A DNA stretch of 64,000 bases from assembly GCF_002895435.1 (NCBI RefSeq), contig NZ_POYJ01000016.1:1-64000 (forward strand). Reading direction: 5' to 3'. Both the position numbers and the translations under genes were made by a program. Within the stretch, counting starts at the first letter, position 1; each line of letters starts with the position of its first letter. The DNA comes from Aquimarina sediminis. GTDB lineage: Bacteria > Bacteroidota > Bacteroidia > Flavobacteriales > Flavobacteriaceae. Under the pieces are notes generated by a model that did not search any database, was not told where the DNA came from, and saw only the letters and a list, made by a program, of their open reading frames with translations. Positions 46,291-55,626 of the stretch are shown one piece after another.

Positions 46291-47117
46291 CCGTTTTGAT
46301 TTTTATATTCCCCTAATACTTTTAGTTCTAATGCCATTATTTTCAAAATAGACATAGCTTTCTCATAATCTTTATAATCTGCAAAAGTTACATCTACAAA
46401 AAATGAATATTTCCAAGGCATATTTATAATTGGTAATGACTGGATCTTTGTTAGATTCAATCCGCAATCACTCATTACATTCAGTACTGTAGCTAAGCTT
46501 CCTTTTTTATGATCTGTCAAAAATTTTAAAGAGGCTTTATTTATTTCTTCTTTTTTTACGTTCGAATTTTCTTTTGTATTCAAAATAAAAAACCGGGTAC
46601 TATTTGATTTGATCGTCTGAATCTCTCTTGCCAAAATATTTAATTGATAAATGTTTGCAGCTGTTTCTCCTGCTACTGCGGCAATTCCTTTTAATTGATT
46701 CTTATGGATTCTCTTAGCTACATCTGCGGTATCGGCATCCTCCACTAATTTGATATGCGGTTTTTCTCTAAAAAACTCTTTGCATTGAAGTAAAGCCATC
46801 GGATGAGAATACACTTCTTTGATGTCAGAAATATTTTGCCCTTCTAAAGCCATCAAACAGTGATGGATTGGCAAAAAATATTCACCTCTAATTGTGAGAT
46901 CATGTTCATCTATGTATGCGTAGTTAGGAATGATTGATCCAGCAATAGAATTTTCGATTGCCATAACAGCATCGGTACTCTTGTTATGCTCGAGGCTGTA
47001 TACTAACTCCTGGAAAGACATACACTCATTTACATCGATATCTCTCCCAAAATATGCTTGGGCCACCCCATGATGATACGATCCTTTTACTCCTTGTATG
47101 GCTACTTTTTGCTTCAT
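46287..47117 (-). CDS. pheA: Prephenate dehydratase PheA with ACT domain
   Basis: Converts prephenate to phenylpyruvate, the route to phenylalanine. The catalytic domain (1-190) has VAIQGVKGSYHHGVAQAYF, AIENSIAGSIIPNY, and the TRF motif in NSTRFFIL. The C-terminal ACT domain (about 197-276, LKFLTDHKKGSLATVLNVM, then LTKIQSLPI) normally binds Phe for feedback inhibition. It is 276 residues, with no chorismate mutase domain; that activity is fused to the DAHP synthase at the end of the operon. It is the first structural gene and is preceded by an attenuator-like leader (47134-47268). Confidence 0.96.
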   Translation of the reverse strand: MKQKVAIQGVKGSYHHGVAQAYFGRDIDVNECMSFQELVYSLEHNKSTDAVMAIENSIAGSIIPNYAYIDEHDLTIRGEYFLPIHHCLMALEGQNISDIKEVYSHPMALLQCKEFFREKPHIKLVEDADTADVAKRIHKNQLKGIAAVAGETAANIYQLNILAREIQTIKSNSTRFFILNTKENSNVKKEEINKASLKFLTDHKKGSLATVLNVMSDCGLNLTKIQSLPIINMPWKYSFFVDVTFADYKDYEKAMSILKIMALELKVLGEYKNQNG

Positions 47118-47133
47118 TTTTTAACTTTATTTC

Positions 47134-47162
47134 AAAAAAAAATCCCGATTTTCATCGGGATT
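47134..47162 (-). terminator. Attenuator terminator before pheA
   Basis: A 9-bp perfect stem AATCCCGAT / ATCGGGATT with a GAAA loop (minus strand 47162 to 47141) is followed by a run of T to 47134, ending 16 bases before pheA. It is located inside the leader, not after a gene, so it can stop transcription before the operon. Its 5' arm is also the perfect complement of the segment ATCGGGAT in the leader-peptide frame (47201-47208), giving an alternative antiterminator pairing of 8 bp. Confidence 0.88.
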
Positions 47163-47190
47163 CTAGTTTTATAAATTTCTGCTCATTTAT

Positions 47191-47268
47191 TTACATAGCG
47201 ATCCCGATCTTTCTTTTAAAATAAAAGAAGAAAAAATAAAATCGGTTCCAAGTAAATAAATTGCTCAT
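47191..47268 (-). CDS. Phe/Tyr-rich leader peptide of the pheA operon
   Basis: A 25-codon frame (ATG at 47266-47268, TAA at 47191-47193) upstream of pheA. It contains seven Phe, two Tyr and one Trp; residues 10-17 read FYFFFFYF. Such clustering of the operon's end products is the hallmark of attenuation leader peptides. The codons after the cluster (KRKIGIAM) cover the ATCGGGAT segment that competes with the terminator. A ribosome stalled on the Phe codons would leave that segment free to pair with the terminator's 5' arm, while one that reaches the stop would cover it. It is too short to be listed by ordinary gene finders. Confidence 0.85.
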   Translation of the reverse strand: MSNLFTWNRFYFFFFYFKRKIGIAM

Positions 47269-47315
47269 TATTGTCTCATTAATATGTTGCTAAATTAGCT
47301 AAAACTATTGCTATT

Positions 47316-47323
47316 CAAAATTA
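47316..47323 (-). promoter_or_regulatory. Putative -7 element of the pheA leader transcript
   Basis: The minus strand reads TAATTTTG (TAnnTTTG) 48 bases before the leader-peptide start. A -33 box is not clear. An alternative pair uses TTTTG at 47316-47320 as the -33 and TAATTTAG as the -7, about 18 bases downstream. Either places the start just ahead of the leader peptide. Confidence 0.5.
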
Positions 47324-47461
47324 TTTTTGATTTTTTTCATTATCACAGTGACATTATCATCAAATCTTGAAATTTTGATCCACATTTATGAAAAATTCTA
47401 GGAAAAACCTTAAGTACACTACGGATCTTCTATAATTTAAATCACTAACAAACGTTTGTAT

Positions 47462-48649
47462 TTATATCACATTCAGCTCTTTACCTACTTTAGTAAATGC
47501 TTTTACTGCTTTTTCGAGGTGATCACGATCATGACCTGCTGATAATTGCACTCTAATTCTCGCTTTTCCTTTTGGAACAACCGGATAGAAAAAACCAATA
47601 ACATAAATCCCTTCTTCAAGTAGTTTAGCTGCAAATTCCTGAGCTAGTTTAGCTTCATATAACATTACCGGAACAATAGGATGATCTCCAGGAATAATAT
47701 CAAACCCTGCTGCTGTCATTTCGGACCTAAAGTATTTTGTGTTTTCTTCTAACTTATCTCGAAGCTCGGTAGATGTACTCAACACATCTAACACTTTTAT
47801 TGATGCCCCTACGATCGAAGGAGCTACAGTATTAGAAAACAAATACGGTCTTGAGCGTTGTCTTAGCATTTCTACAATCTCTTTTCTAGCCGCTGTAAAT
47901 CCACCAGAAGCACCACCTAGCGCTTTACCATATGTTCCTGTAATAATATCAACACGCCCCATTACGTTACGATACTCATGTGTACCTCGTCCGGTTTTTC
48001 CTAAAAACCCAGTAGAATGGCATTCATCTATCATAACCATAGCATTATATTTATCAGCTAGATCACATATTTTATCTAATTGAGCTATAGTGCCATCCAT
48101 AGAAAAAGACCCATCAGTCACAATAAGCTTACGTCTTGATCCTTCTGCTGATTGCAGTTGTTTTTCTAGATCTACCATATTATTATGCTCATATCTGAAA
48201 CGTTTTGCTTTACACAATCTAATTCCATCGATGATAGAAGCATGATTTAAAGCATCAGAAATAATTGCATCCTCTGGTCCCAGGATTGGTTCAAAGACTC
48301 CTCCATTAGCATCAAAGGCTGCTGCATACAAAATACAGTCTTCCATACCCAAAAACTCAGCTGTTTTCTGTTCTAATTCTTTATGAATGTCCTGAGTCCC
48401 ACAAATAAATCGTACAGATGACAATCCATATCCATGAGAATCTATTGCTTTTTTGCCCGCTTCGATAACGTCTGGATGGGATGAAAGCCCCAGATAATTA
48501 TTTGCACAAAAATTCAATACATCTTTAGTTTGAGTGGTGTCTATTTGAGCTCCTTGTGGTGTTGTGATTATTCTTTCGGATTTATACAATCCAGCTGCAA
48601 CAATCTCATCTAGTTCTTTTTGTAAATCGTCTTTTATATTTGAGAACAT
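47462..48649 (-). CDS. kbl: Glycine C-acetyltransferase (2-amino-3-ketobutyrate CoA ligase) Kbl
   Basis: PLP enzyme of the alpha-oxoamine synthase family that cleaves 2-amino-3-ketobutyrate with CoA to glycine and acetyl-CoA. The N terminus has the family's [14 protein letters not shown]. The PLP lysine is in [13 protein letters not shown] near residue 246, and [16 protein letters not shown] is conserved. The length is 395 residues. It follows the threonine dehydrogenase gene by 59 bases and completes its pathway. Confidence 0.96.
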   Translation of the reverse strand: MFSNIKDDLQKELDEIVAAGLYKSERIITTPQGAQIDTTQTKDVLNFCANNYLGLSSHPDVIEAGKKAIDSHGYGLSSVRFICGTQDIHKELEQKTAEFLGMEDCILYAAAFDANGGVFEPILGPEDAIISDALNHASIIDGIRLCKAKRFRYEHNNMVDLEKQLQSAEGSRRKLIVTDGSFSMDGTIAQLDKICDLADKYNAMVMIDECHSTGFLGKTGRGTHEYRNVMGRVDIITGTYGKALGGASGGFTAARKEIVEMLRQRSRPYLFSNTVAPSIVGASIKVLDVLSTSTELRDKLEENTKYFRSEMTAAGFDIIPGDHPIVPVMLYEAKLAQEFAAKLLEEGIYVIGFFYPVVPKGKARIRVQLSAGHDRDHLEKAVKAFTKVGKELNVI

Positions 48650-48708
48650 CTTACTTAGTATTTATTCTTTTAATTATTATCTTATATTTTATGCAAAGAT
48701 GCGAAACA

Positions 48709-49683
48709 TCACAGCATTAAAGTCTCCAAGTTTTTTGATCCTTTTTTATATTTTGCCTTCAACTTTTGGATCATAGTCGTTGTTATTGATTCAAGATCAA
48801 ATTCAGGTTTCCATCCCCAATCTTTTGTTGCCGCAGAATCATCTATAGAGTTTGGCCATCGAGATGCAATTTCTTGTCTAAAATCGGGGTCATATTTAAC
48901 TTCAAAATCGGGATATAATTTACGAATTTCTGCAACTACTTCTGCTGGAGAAAAGCTAATTCCTGCAATATTATATGAAGTTCGGGTCATAATATCTTCT
49001 TTTGGAGCATCCATCAATTCTAATGTAGCCCGTATTGCATCATCCATAAAGATCATAGGCAAAGTAGCATCTTCTTTCAAAAAACAATTAAATTTTTCTT
49101 CCAAAACTGCTTTATGGTATATATCTACCGCATAATCGGTAGTACCTCCTCCTGGTAATGATTGATATCCTATCACACCAGGGTAGCGAATAGATCTTAC
49201 ATCAAGTCCATATCTCAGAAAATAGTATTGCGCCCAATTTTCTCCAGCTGCTTTACTAATTCCATACACCGTTGCAGGATCTAGATATGCATTATTGGGA
49301 GTGTTTTCTAGTGGTGCTCCCTCGCCAAAAACGGCAATTGAACTTGGGAAAAATACTTTTTCTATGTTATTTTTTCTGCAAACCTCTAGTACATTAAATA
49401 GGGTTTTCATATTAATATCCCAGGTCTGCAATGGTGTTTCTTCTCCTTTTGCAGAGAGAATAGCCGCCAGATGATAAATCTGAGTAACTTTATATTGAAC
49501 GACTACTTCCTGAATTCTATCTATATCTGTTGCATCAATGATTTCAAAAGTATCTTTATATCCTTCTCTAGCTCTCAAATCTGAAGCTATTACATTAGAG
49601 TTTCCGAATTTCTGTTTAAGAGCTTCGGTAAGCACAGATCCTAATTGACCATTTGCTCCTATTATTAAAACAACCGTTTTCAT
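48709..49683 (-). CDS. tdh: L-threonine 3-dehydrogenase, SDR type
   Basis: An extended short-chain dehydrogenase/epimerase that oxidises L-threonine to 2-amino-3-ketobutyrate with NAD+. The Rossmann motif is GANGQLGSVLTEAL. YGISKAAGEN carries the catalytic Tyr and Lys, and YNIAGISFSPAEV is typical of this group. The frame is open to 49725, but the ATG at 49681-49683 starts directly at the Rossmann fold, and a -7 element lies across the longer N terminus, so the short form (324 residues) is chosen. It forms an operon with kbl. Confidence 0.93.
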   Translation of the reverse strand: MKTVVLIIGANGQLGSVLTEALKQKFGNSNVIASDLRAREGYKDTFEIIDATDIDRIQEVVVQYKVTQIYHLAAILSAKGEETPLQTWDINMKTLFNVLEVCRKNNIEKVFFPSSIAVFGEGAPLENTPNNAYLDPATVYGISKAAGENWAQYYFLRYGLDVRSIRYPGVIGYQSLPGGGTTDYAVDIYHKAVLEEKFNCFLKEDATLPMIFMDDAIRATLELMDAPKEDIMTRTSYNIAGISFSPAEVVAEIRKLYPDFEVKYDPDFRQEIASRWPNSIDDSAATKDWGWKPEFDLESITTTMIQKLKAKYKKGSKNLETLML

Positions 49684-49722
49684 ATATTCTATATTTTGGG
49701 ACACTACAGTGTTATTTACTTC

Positions 49723-49730
49723 CAAAAGTA
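49723..49730 (-). promoter_or_regulatory. Putative -7 element of tdh-kbl
   Basis: The minus strand reads TACTTTTG, a match to TAnnTTTG, 39 bases before the tdh start at 49683. It supports that start over the longer frame. Confidence 0.55.
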
Positions 49731-49863
49731 CAAAATATAGCTTTTACAGCCTTTACAGTTAAATAATTAAGTAATAATTGCTTTTCAATACATTTATTTC
49801 AGCTATATTTACTTTGACAAAAGCTTAAATTCAACTTTTGAAGTAACTTTTTTTTGACATAAA

Positions 49864-50325
49864 ATGGAACAATTAGATCATACAGACATTACAATTCTTA
49901 GAATCCTACAAGAAGATTCTAAAAAAACAGCAAAAGAAATAGCCAAAATTCTCAATATTACTGCCTCTCCGGTGTATGAAAGGATACGGCGATTAGAAAA
50001 ACAAGGGTTTATTAAAAAATACGTTGCAATCCTAGATAAAAAGCTAATAGATCGTTCGATAACTACAATTTGTCAAGTATCTATGAGGTATCACAATGAG
50101 GCTTTTATAGAAAAATTTGAAAAACAAATTCAAAACCTGCAAGAAGTACAGGAATGTTATCATATGGCAGGTCAAGTAGATTTTATTCTAAAAATCCACA
50201 CAAAAAGTCTCGAAGAGTATCATGATTTTGTAAAAACGAAACTATCAAAAATTGAAAACATTGGGGTGTTAAACAGTACTTTTGTACTTAAAGAAATTAA
50301 ACACACATCTGAATTTTACATTTAA
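49864..50325 (+). CDS. Lrp/AsnC-family transcriptional regulator
   Basis: A 153-residue regulator with an N-terminal winged HTH (LDHTDITILRILQEDSKKTAKEIAK, then SPVYERIRRLEKQGFIKKY) and a C-terminal RAM ligand-binding domain (YHMAGQVDFILKIHTKSLEEY). It is divergent from tdh-kbl across a 180-base gap. Lrp-type regulators often bind the amino acid whose pathway lies next door, so threonine or glycine is the natural ligand guess. Confidence 0.94.
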   Translation: MEQLDHTDITILRILQEDSKKTAKEIAKILNITASPVYERIRRLEKQGFIKKYVAILDKKLIDRSITTICQVSMRYHNEAFIEKFEKQIQNLQEVQECYHMAGQVDFILKIHTKSLEEYHDFVKTKLSKIENIGVLNSTFVLKEIKHTSEFYI

Positions 50326-50448
50326 CAAAGAGCAAAGACAACGGATGCTACCAAAAAATCTTCACACCTCATATCAGTTTACATCGATATTATTATAATA
50401 TTAAGATCTTTTTTTTGTGTTTGCCATACAATAGATATACTAATTATG

Positions 50449-50456
50449 TACTTTTG
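50449..50456 (+). promoter_or_regulatory. Putative -7 element of gldA
   Basis: TACTTTTG matches TAnnTTTG, 29 bases upstream of the gldA start. The nearest TTTG upstream is 25 bases away, longer than usual. Confidence 0.5.
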
Positions 50457-50485
50457 AATGTAAACAGATTTTATATTTAGCCTAT

Positions 50486-51385
50486 ATGTCAATTTCGGTA
50501 TCCAATGTTTCTAAATTTTATGATGATCAAAAAGCGCTTGACACTATTTCTTTTGAAATAAAGCAAGGCGAAATAGTTGGTTTTTTAGGTCCAAATGGAG
50601 CTGGAAAATCGACAATGATGAAAATCCTCACTACCTATCTTGATCCGTCAGAGGGCACTGCTTTGGTCAACGGTTTTGACATTCACTCTCAATCCATTGA
50701 AGTAAAACAAAGTATAGGTTACCTTCCTGAACACAATCCCTTATATTTAGAGATGTATGTAAGAGAGTATCTGGTATTTAATGCGCGGGTATATAAAATA
50801 TCAAAAACCAGAATTGAAGAAGTCATCGAATTAACAGGATTAACCTCTGAGGCAAATAAAAAAATAGGACAACTTTCTAAAGGATATCGCCAACGAGTTG
50901 GTTTGGCTTGTGCATTGCTTCATGATCCCAAAGTTTTAATCCTCGATGAACCAACAACAGGTTTAGATCCAAATCAATTGGTAGAAATAAGAGAGCTTAT
51001 TAAATCTATTGGAAAGAAAAAAACAGTTTTTCTATCTACACATATTATGCAAGAAGTAGAAGCAATGTGTGATCGAGTGATTATTATTAATAAAGGAAAA
51101 ATTGTAACTGACAAATTTCTTGATCAGATAGCAGATGGAACAGAGCAAATTATTGAAGTAGAATTTGATTATCGTATAGAAGAAGCTTTCTTACTAAAAC
51201 TACCCAATGTAAGCGAAGTAAAAAATATTCATGATTTTTTATATGAGATCACCTTTGACACTACAATAGACATGCGCCCTGTTGTCTTCGATTTTGCACA
51301 TGATAACAAATTAAAAATACTACAGTTATCTAGAAAAAACAAAAATCTGGAAAGCTTGTTCAGAGAAATGACAAACCCTACATAA
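50486..51385 (+). CDS. gldA: Gliding-associated ABC transporter ATPase GldA
   Basis: ATP-binding subunit of the GldA-GldF-GldG transporter needed for gliding in F. johnsoniae. It has the Walker A GPNGAGKST at 35-43, the signature LSKGYRQRVGLACALL near 133-148, Walker B LILDEPTTGLDPNQ, and a C-terminal region with the family's VEFDYRIEEAFLLKL. The length is 299 residues. The membrane subunits gldF and gldG are not in the window, which matches F. johnsoniae, where gldA is separate. Many flavobacteria glide without these genes being strictly required, so the assay-level role is not certain. Confidence 0.92.
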   Translation: MSISVSNVSKFYDDQKALDTISFEIKQGEIVGFLGPNGAGKSTMMKILTTYLDPSEGTALVNGFDIHSQSIEVKQSIGYLPEHNPLYLEMYVREYLVFNARVYKISKTRIEEVIELTGLTSEANKKIGQLSKGYRQRVGLACALLHDPKVLILDEPTTGLDPNQLVEIRELIKSIGKKKTVFLSTHIMQEVEAMCDRVIIINKGKIVTDKFLDQIADGTEQIIEVEFDYRIEEAFLLKLPNVSEVKNIHDFLYEITFDTTIDMRPVVFDFAHDNKLKILQLSRKNKNLESLFREMTNPT

Positions 51386-51433
51386 GAACATTACGCCCGA
51401 ATTAATTTTTGAAAAGTCGCACTCAGGATACTA

Positions 51434-51844
51434 TTAACATAGACTTTCCTTCTCGATATCACTTAAAATCTCTTTAAGTTTCTCTACAGAAATGGGTTTA
51501 ACGATATAATCACTTACACTTTCAAAAGATTTAGCTCTCAGAATGTCATCCGGATCGACAGAGGAAGACACTACATATATAATGATTTTCTTTTTACAAG
51601 GTACTTTAATGAATTCTTCTAAAAACTGAATCCCATCTAATATCGGCATATTTAAATCTAGCAAAATAACATCTGGAAGCTTTTCATTTGCTGATATTAT
51701 TGCTTTCAAATTATTTAATGCTTCCTCTCCATTTCTGAAGACCATAAAACCATTACAAAAATCAACGAGTCCCATTATTTTTTTAATTCCAAATACAAAA
51801 ATTGGGTCATCATCAATAATACAAGCTATATCAATCTTTTTCAT
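51434..51844 (-). CDS. Stand-alone receiver-domain response regulator
   Basis: A 136-residue single receiver. The acidic pocket is IIDDDP near residues 9-14, and the phospho-acceptor is Asp63 in LLDLNMP. The switch Thr/Ser is VVSSS and the Lys is in DYIVKPIS. There is no output domain, so it acts by protein contact, or passes phosphate on. Its start overlaps the end of the histidine kinase gene by 14 bases, so the two are a pair. Confidence 0.95.
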   Translation of the reverse strand: MKKIDIACIIDDDPIFVFGIKKIMGLVDFCNGFMVFRNGEEALNNLKAIISANEKLPDVILLDLNMPILDGIQFLEEFIKVPCKKKIIIYVVSSSVDPDDILRAKSFESVSDYIVKPISVEKLKEILSDIEKESLC

Positions 51845-54560
51845 ATTTCATAAAAATTTTAAAAGTGGTTCCTTTATTTACTTCACTTTCGACTTCAATT
51901 TTACCTCCCATCGCTTCGACTTGGTTTTTGGTGATAAACAACCCAATCCCTCTAGCTTCCTTATTATTATGAAAGGTTTTATACATCCCGAACAATTTAG
52001 ACCGATGCTTTTCTAGGTCAATCCCGAGTCCATTATCTTTAACATATAACACTACATAATCTTTTTCTACACTAGCACTTAAAGCAACAAAGCTATCTCT
52101 TTCTTTAGAACTATATTTTATTCCATTAGTAATAAAGTTAAGTAATATACTATCCAAATATGCTGGGATTCCCAAAATACTAATATCAGGATCCGTAATA
52201 TTATTAACAGTTACATGGGTCTCTTTTGCTATAGAAGAAACATTTTCTATAGCCTTATTAATTCCTTCGCTTAAATTAAGTGCAGTTAAATTCTCATCAA
52301 CAGAAGTATTCATTAGGACAACTTGGTTTAAATGAACTATAGTTTCTGTGAGGTTCTCAGAAGCGGTCTTAAATAGTTTTATAATTTCATTATTCTTAAA
52401 CAATGGATTTTCTTGAATAAACAAATCCAAAAGCATTTGAAAATTTCCTGAGTGTGATTTTAGATTATGCGAAACTATATGAGCAAAGTTTCTCAACCTC
52501 TTATTCTGATCCTCAGCAACTTCAAGCCAAGATTTTAAATCTTTTTCTACTTTTTTTATTTCACTTATATCTGCTGCCACGCCAAGATATCCTATCACCT
52601 TATTCTCATTCTTTATAGCAGACAATGTAACCTGCACAGGAAAAGAAGTCCCATCTTTACGCACATGCATCCATTCTCTGGTATCACTTTCCTTTTTTTT
52701 AAGTGCTGCAGTAAAAACTTTAAAACCTCTGATGCTTTCTTTAAGTTGTGATGACAATTCTTCTTCTCTCTTTTCTATTTCTTCTTTTTTATGTAATAGC
52801 AAAAGCGGCTTTTTTAATAGCATTTCTTCTTTTGTATATCCCAGTAAGTTTTCTGCTCCTTTATTAAAGGTAGTAATTAGACCATCTCTATCTGTACCAA
52901 TAATACTCACCTGTGTGATATCATCAATTATCCCCTTTAATTCTCCAAGTGTTTTCTGAAGCTGTTCTCTGACTAAAATTTTATGACTTATATCTGCAAT
53001 TTGTGCGATAAAGTACGAAGGTTCGTTATGTTCATCTTTAATTACAGAAACAGAAAGATTTATATGTATAACATGACCATCTTTATGAAAGCACCTTTCT
53101 TCCATATTACTATACAATGTAACTCCTTTAAAGAGTTTTTGAAACGACCTATCATTTGCAACCAAATCATCTGGGTGTATAATATCTTTAAAGGCAAGCT
53201 TTGTCAACTCTTTATTAGAATACCCTAGAATTTCACAAAGTTTATAATTAACTTTTGTAAAAAGCCCTTTACGATCCAACATTACCATCCCAATAGCAGC
53301 ATTCTCAAAATTCCTTCTGAACATTTCTTCACTTATTCGTAGTCGAATTTCTGCTTCTTTCATTCTTGTAATATCGGCAGTATGCATAATCACCCCACCA
53401 ATCCTATGCTCATCTGTGTACCACGGGCGTAATTCCCAGGAAAGCCATTGTAAAGACCCATCCATTCTTTCAAAAGAATCTTCATCACTTTTTAAAACTT
53501 TTCCTTTCAGGCATTTCTCAAAATTCTTTTTCCACTTTTCTCCTATTTCCGGAAAAACACTATAATGTGATTTCCCAATAACATTCCGTCCTTCGATTCC
53601 ATAATCGACATACCATTTTTCTGATGCTGCAAGGTAGCACATATTAGTATCGAACATTGCTATAGCACTAGGGGTTTGTTGAATAAACAGTTTATTTTTT
53701 TCTAAATCTTTTTTACTTTTTGTTATTTCTTGATGTGAACCAATCATCCACTCTGGATTTCCTTTTGAATCTCGACTTACTACTTTTCCTTTGTTCAGAA
53801 CCCATATCCATTCTCCATTTTTATGCCTCATACGAGATTCGCATTCATAGACAGCTGTTTTGCCTTCAAAATGATCTTGCAGAAGCTCATTAGATTTGAC
53901 CAAATCATCATGATGCAAACCTTTTATCCAAGAATCTATTGAAACAGGTTCTAGCTCTAAAAGTGTATATCCAGATATATTAGCCCATCTTTCATTAAAG
54001 ATAATCTCTCCAGTTTTTACGTTCCATTCCCAGGTTCCGAGATTTGTCCCTTCTATAATATGTTCATAGCGATCTACCTGCCTTTGTAGTTTTATTTCTG
54101 CTTTTTTTAATTTGGTAATATCGGTATGGGCACCGAGCATACGTATTGGCTTTCCATTATTATCTCGTATTGCCAACCCTCTGCATTGAATCCATACTGT
54201 GTGTCCTAATCGATGCCTGTATCTTACAATTTGATCATAAGGATGTGATGCATCTTCACAGTGTTTGGTAAAATTACTATACACCTTCTTTAGATCTTCT
54301 TGATTAATAAGATCCTGCCATGCAGAAGCACTATGCGGCATATCATTAGGATTGTATCCTAACGTTGTCCAAAACTTAGAATTCATCCATTCATTATCAG
54401 GGTTATCCAAATCCCAAAACCAAAGCCCATCAAGGCTTGATTCTTGTATAAAATCGAAAATAAAATCATCACTCTTGATTAGAGCGTATAATTCTTCTTT
54501 CAGATAATTTTCTCTTAAATTTTCAAAATTATGAGACGTATTAGATTGATTATGAATCAT
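51831..54560 (-). CDS. Five-PAS histidine kinase without membrane helix
   Basis: A 909-residue sensor kinase. There are five PAS/PAC units (about 38-155, 165-285, 290-405, 410-525 and 535-665), then a dimerisation helix with the phospho-acceptor His in IVSHNLKSHSGN near 690 and a GHKL ATPase domain (LLNFITNGIKYSS, VKDNGLGIDLEK, EARGIGLFIT). No signal peptide or membrane segment is seen, so it should sense something in the cytoplasm, probably redox state, light, oxygen or a small molecule through its PAS domains. No cofactor ligand can be named. It pairs with the receiver at 51434. Confidence 0.93.
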   Translation of the reverse strand: MIHNQSNTSHNFENLRENYLKEELYALIKSDDFIFDFIQESSLDGLWFWDLDNPDNEWMNSKFWTTLGYNPNDMPHSASAWQDLINQEDLKKVYSNFTKHCEDASHPYDQIVRYRHRLGHTVWIQCRGLAIRDNNGKPIRMLGAHTDITKLKKAEIKLQRQVDRYEHIIEGTNLGTWEWNVKTGEIIFNERWANISGYTLLELEPVSIDSWIKGLHHDDLVKSNELLQDHFEGKTAVYECESRMRHKNGEWIWVLNKGKVVSRDSKGNPEWMIGSHQEITKSKKDLEKNKLFIQQTPSAIAMFDTNMCYLAASEKWYVDYGIEGRNVIGKSHYSVFPEIGEKWKKNFEKCLKGKVLKSDEDSFERMDGSLQWLSWELRPWYTDEHRIGGVIMHTADITRMKEAEIRLRISEEMFRRNFENAAIGMVMLDRKGLFTKVNYKLCEILGYSNKELTKLAFKDIIHPDDLVANDRSFQKLFKGVTLYSNMEERCFHKDGHVIHINLSVSVIKDEHNEPSYFIAQIADISHKILVREQLQKTLGELKGIIDDITQVSIIGTDRDGLITTFNKGAENLLGYTKEEMLLKKPLLLLHKKEEIEKREEELSSQLKESIRGFKVFTAALKKKESDTREWMHVRKDGTSFPVQVTLSAIKNENKVIGYLGVAADISEIKKVEKDLKSWLEVAEDQNKRLRNFAHIVSHNLKSHSGNFQMLLDLFIQENPLFKNNEIIKLFKTASENLTETIVHLNQVVLMNTSVDENLTALNLSEGINKAIENVSSIAKETHVTVNNITDPDISILGIPAYLDSILLNFITNGIKYSSKERDSFVALSASVEKDYVVLYVKDNGLGIDLEKHRSKLFGMYKTFHNNKEARGIGLFITKNQVEAMGGKIEVESEVNKGTTFKIFMKYEKD

Positions 54561-54786
54561 TTTCGTGTATTGGATTTGAAATAAAATTTTGCAGTCTTAT
54601 AAAGTTAGACATTAAATTTCAATTCAAAAGACTATGATTCCGCAAAATTTTTACGTGAATGCCTTAGTTTATTTTTTTCTACTTTAATATAAAGCAAAAA
54701 GACGTTTTCAACCAAAAAAAGCTTACTAAAAAGGAAAACGTTATGCTTCTCAAACGGAAAGAAAAAACACCTGAAACCAAGTACAA

Positions 54787-55557
54787 TTATTGAAAGATTA
54801 ATTTGCCAGTAAAAAATTCTTCAACCTCTACAACTGCAGGTTTATTTGCAGAGATCACATTACCTGTACTTCGTATTTCACCTTTAATAGATTGCCTAGG
54901 ATTCACAATAATCTTGTTAGTTCCTCTATGAAAAACTGTAACATTTTGAGCTACTAAGTTTTTCCCTTCAAATCTTCCGGTCCCAGAAGCGAAGTTTACA
55001 TTCAAAGATTCTGTAGTTCCTTCGATAAAAAAAGATGCTATATTATTTCCAACAACTACTATACGTTCAGCATTTACTTTAACATTAAATACCCCCGTTG
55101 TGGTACCCCCTGTATCTTCGGTAAAATCCTCAGATAACAAATTAAGAGATGGATATGTTAACACTCCATCTGATGAAATACTGAATTGAGTTGCACTTCT
55201 AATTTCGGTTAGATTAGTAGCCGTAACATAGATTTTGGTCTGATTAAAATCTCTAAAAAAAGCACAATCATTAGTATCACTAAGAATAAGCCGATCTCCT
55301 TCTACCACAGCAGTAACTTCATTAATAAGATTATCACCAGTTTCGACGACTACAGAAGTTGTTTCTCCTTCTTTTAGAATAACTTCAATATTTGGGTTTA
55401 CCAAAATTCTTGTAAAATCAGAGACAAAGATCTCTTTTGTAACTAGCGTACCTGTTCTCTGAAAACAATCCGAGGCATTTTCAGAATTACATCCTAGCAA
55501 AAACAACGTTCCTAATATTACTATAAATCTTATCACAATATTTTTTAAAAAAGACAT
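54787..55557 (-). CDS. GIN-domain (DUF2807) lipoprotein
   Basis: A 256-residue lipoprotein. The signal ends in a lipobox with Cys23 (FLLGC). The rest is a right-handed beta-helix-like GIN domain, with repeated short strands (LTEIRSATQFSISSDG, INVNFASGTGRFEG) and the frequent asparagine and glycine turns of head-GIN proteins. It is probably anchored to the outer membrane. The function of the family is unknown; carbohydrate or cell-wall binding has been suggested by fold only. It is a single gene between the kinase and the PagL-like gene. Confidence 0.85.
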   Translation of the reverse strand: MSFLKNIVIRFIVILGTLFLLGCNSENASDCFQRTGTLVTKEIFVSDFTRILVNPNIEVILKEGETTSVVVETGDNLINEVTAVVEGDRLILSDTNDCAFFRDFNQTKIYVTATNLTEIRSATQFSISSDGVLTYPSLNLLSEDFTEDTGGTTTGVFNVKVNAERIVVVGNNIASFFIEGTTESLNVNFASGTGRFEGKNLVAQNVTVFHRGTNKIIVNPRQSIKGEIRSTGNVISANKPAVVEVEEFFTGKLIFQ

Positions 55558-55626
55558 CTATAAACTAATTCAATCCAGACATTAAAATTTTTAAAACACC
55601 TATCTATAAAGACTGTTCTTCTTTTT

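Noticed and set aside
54561-54786. Small gene between the kinase and the GIN lipoprotein
   Set aside because: Only AT-rich sequence without a frame of convincing composition or start context.
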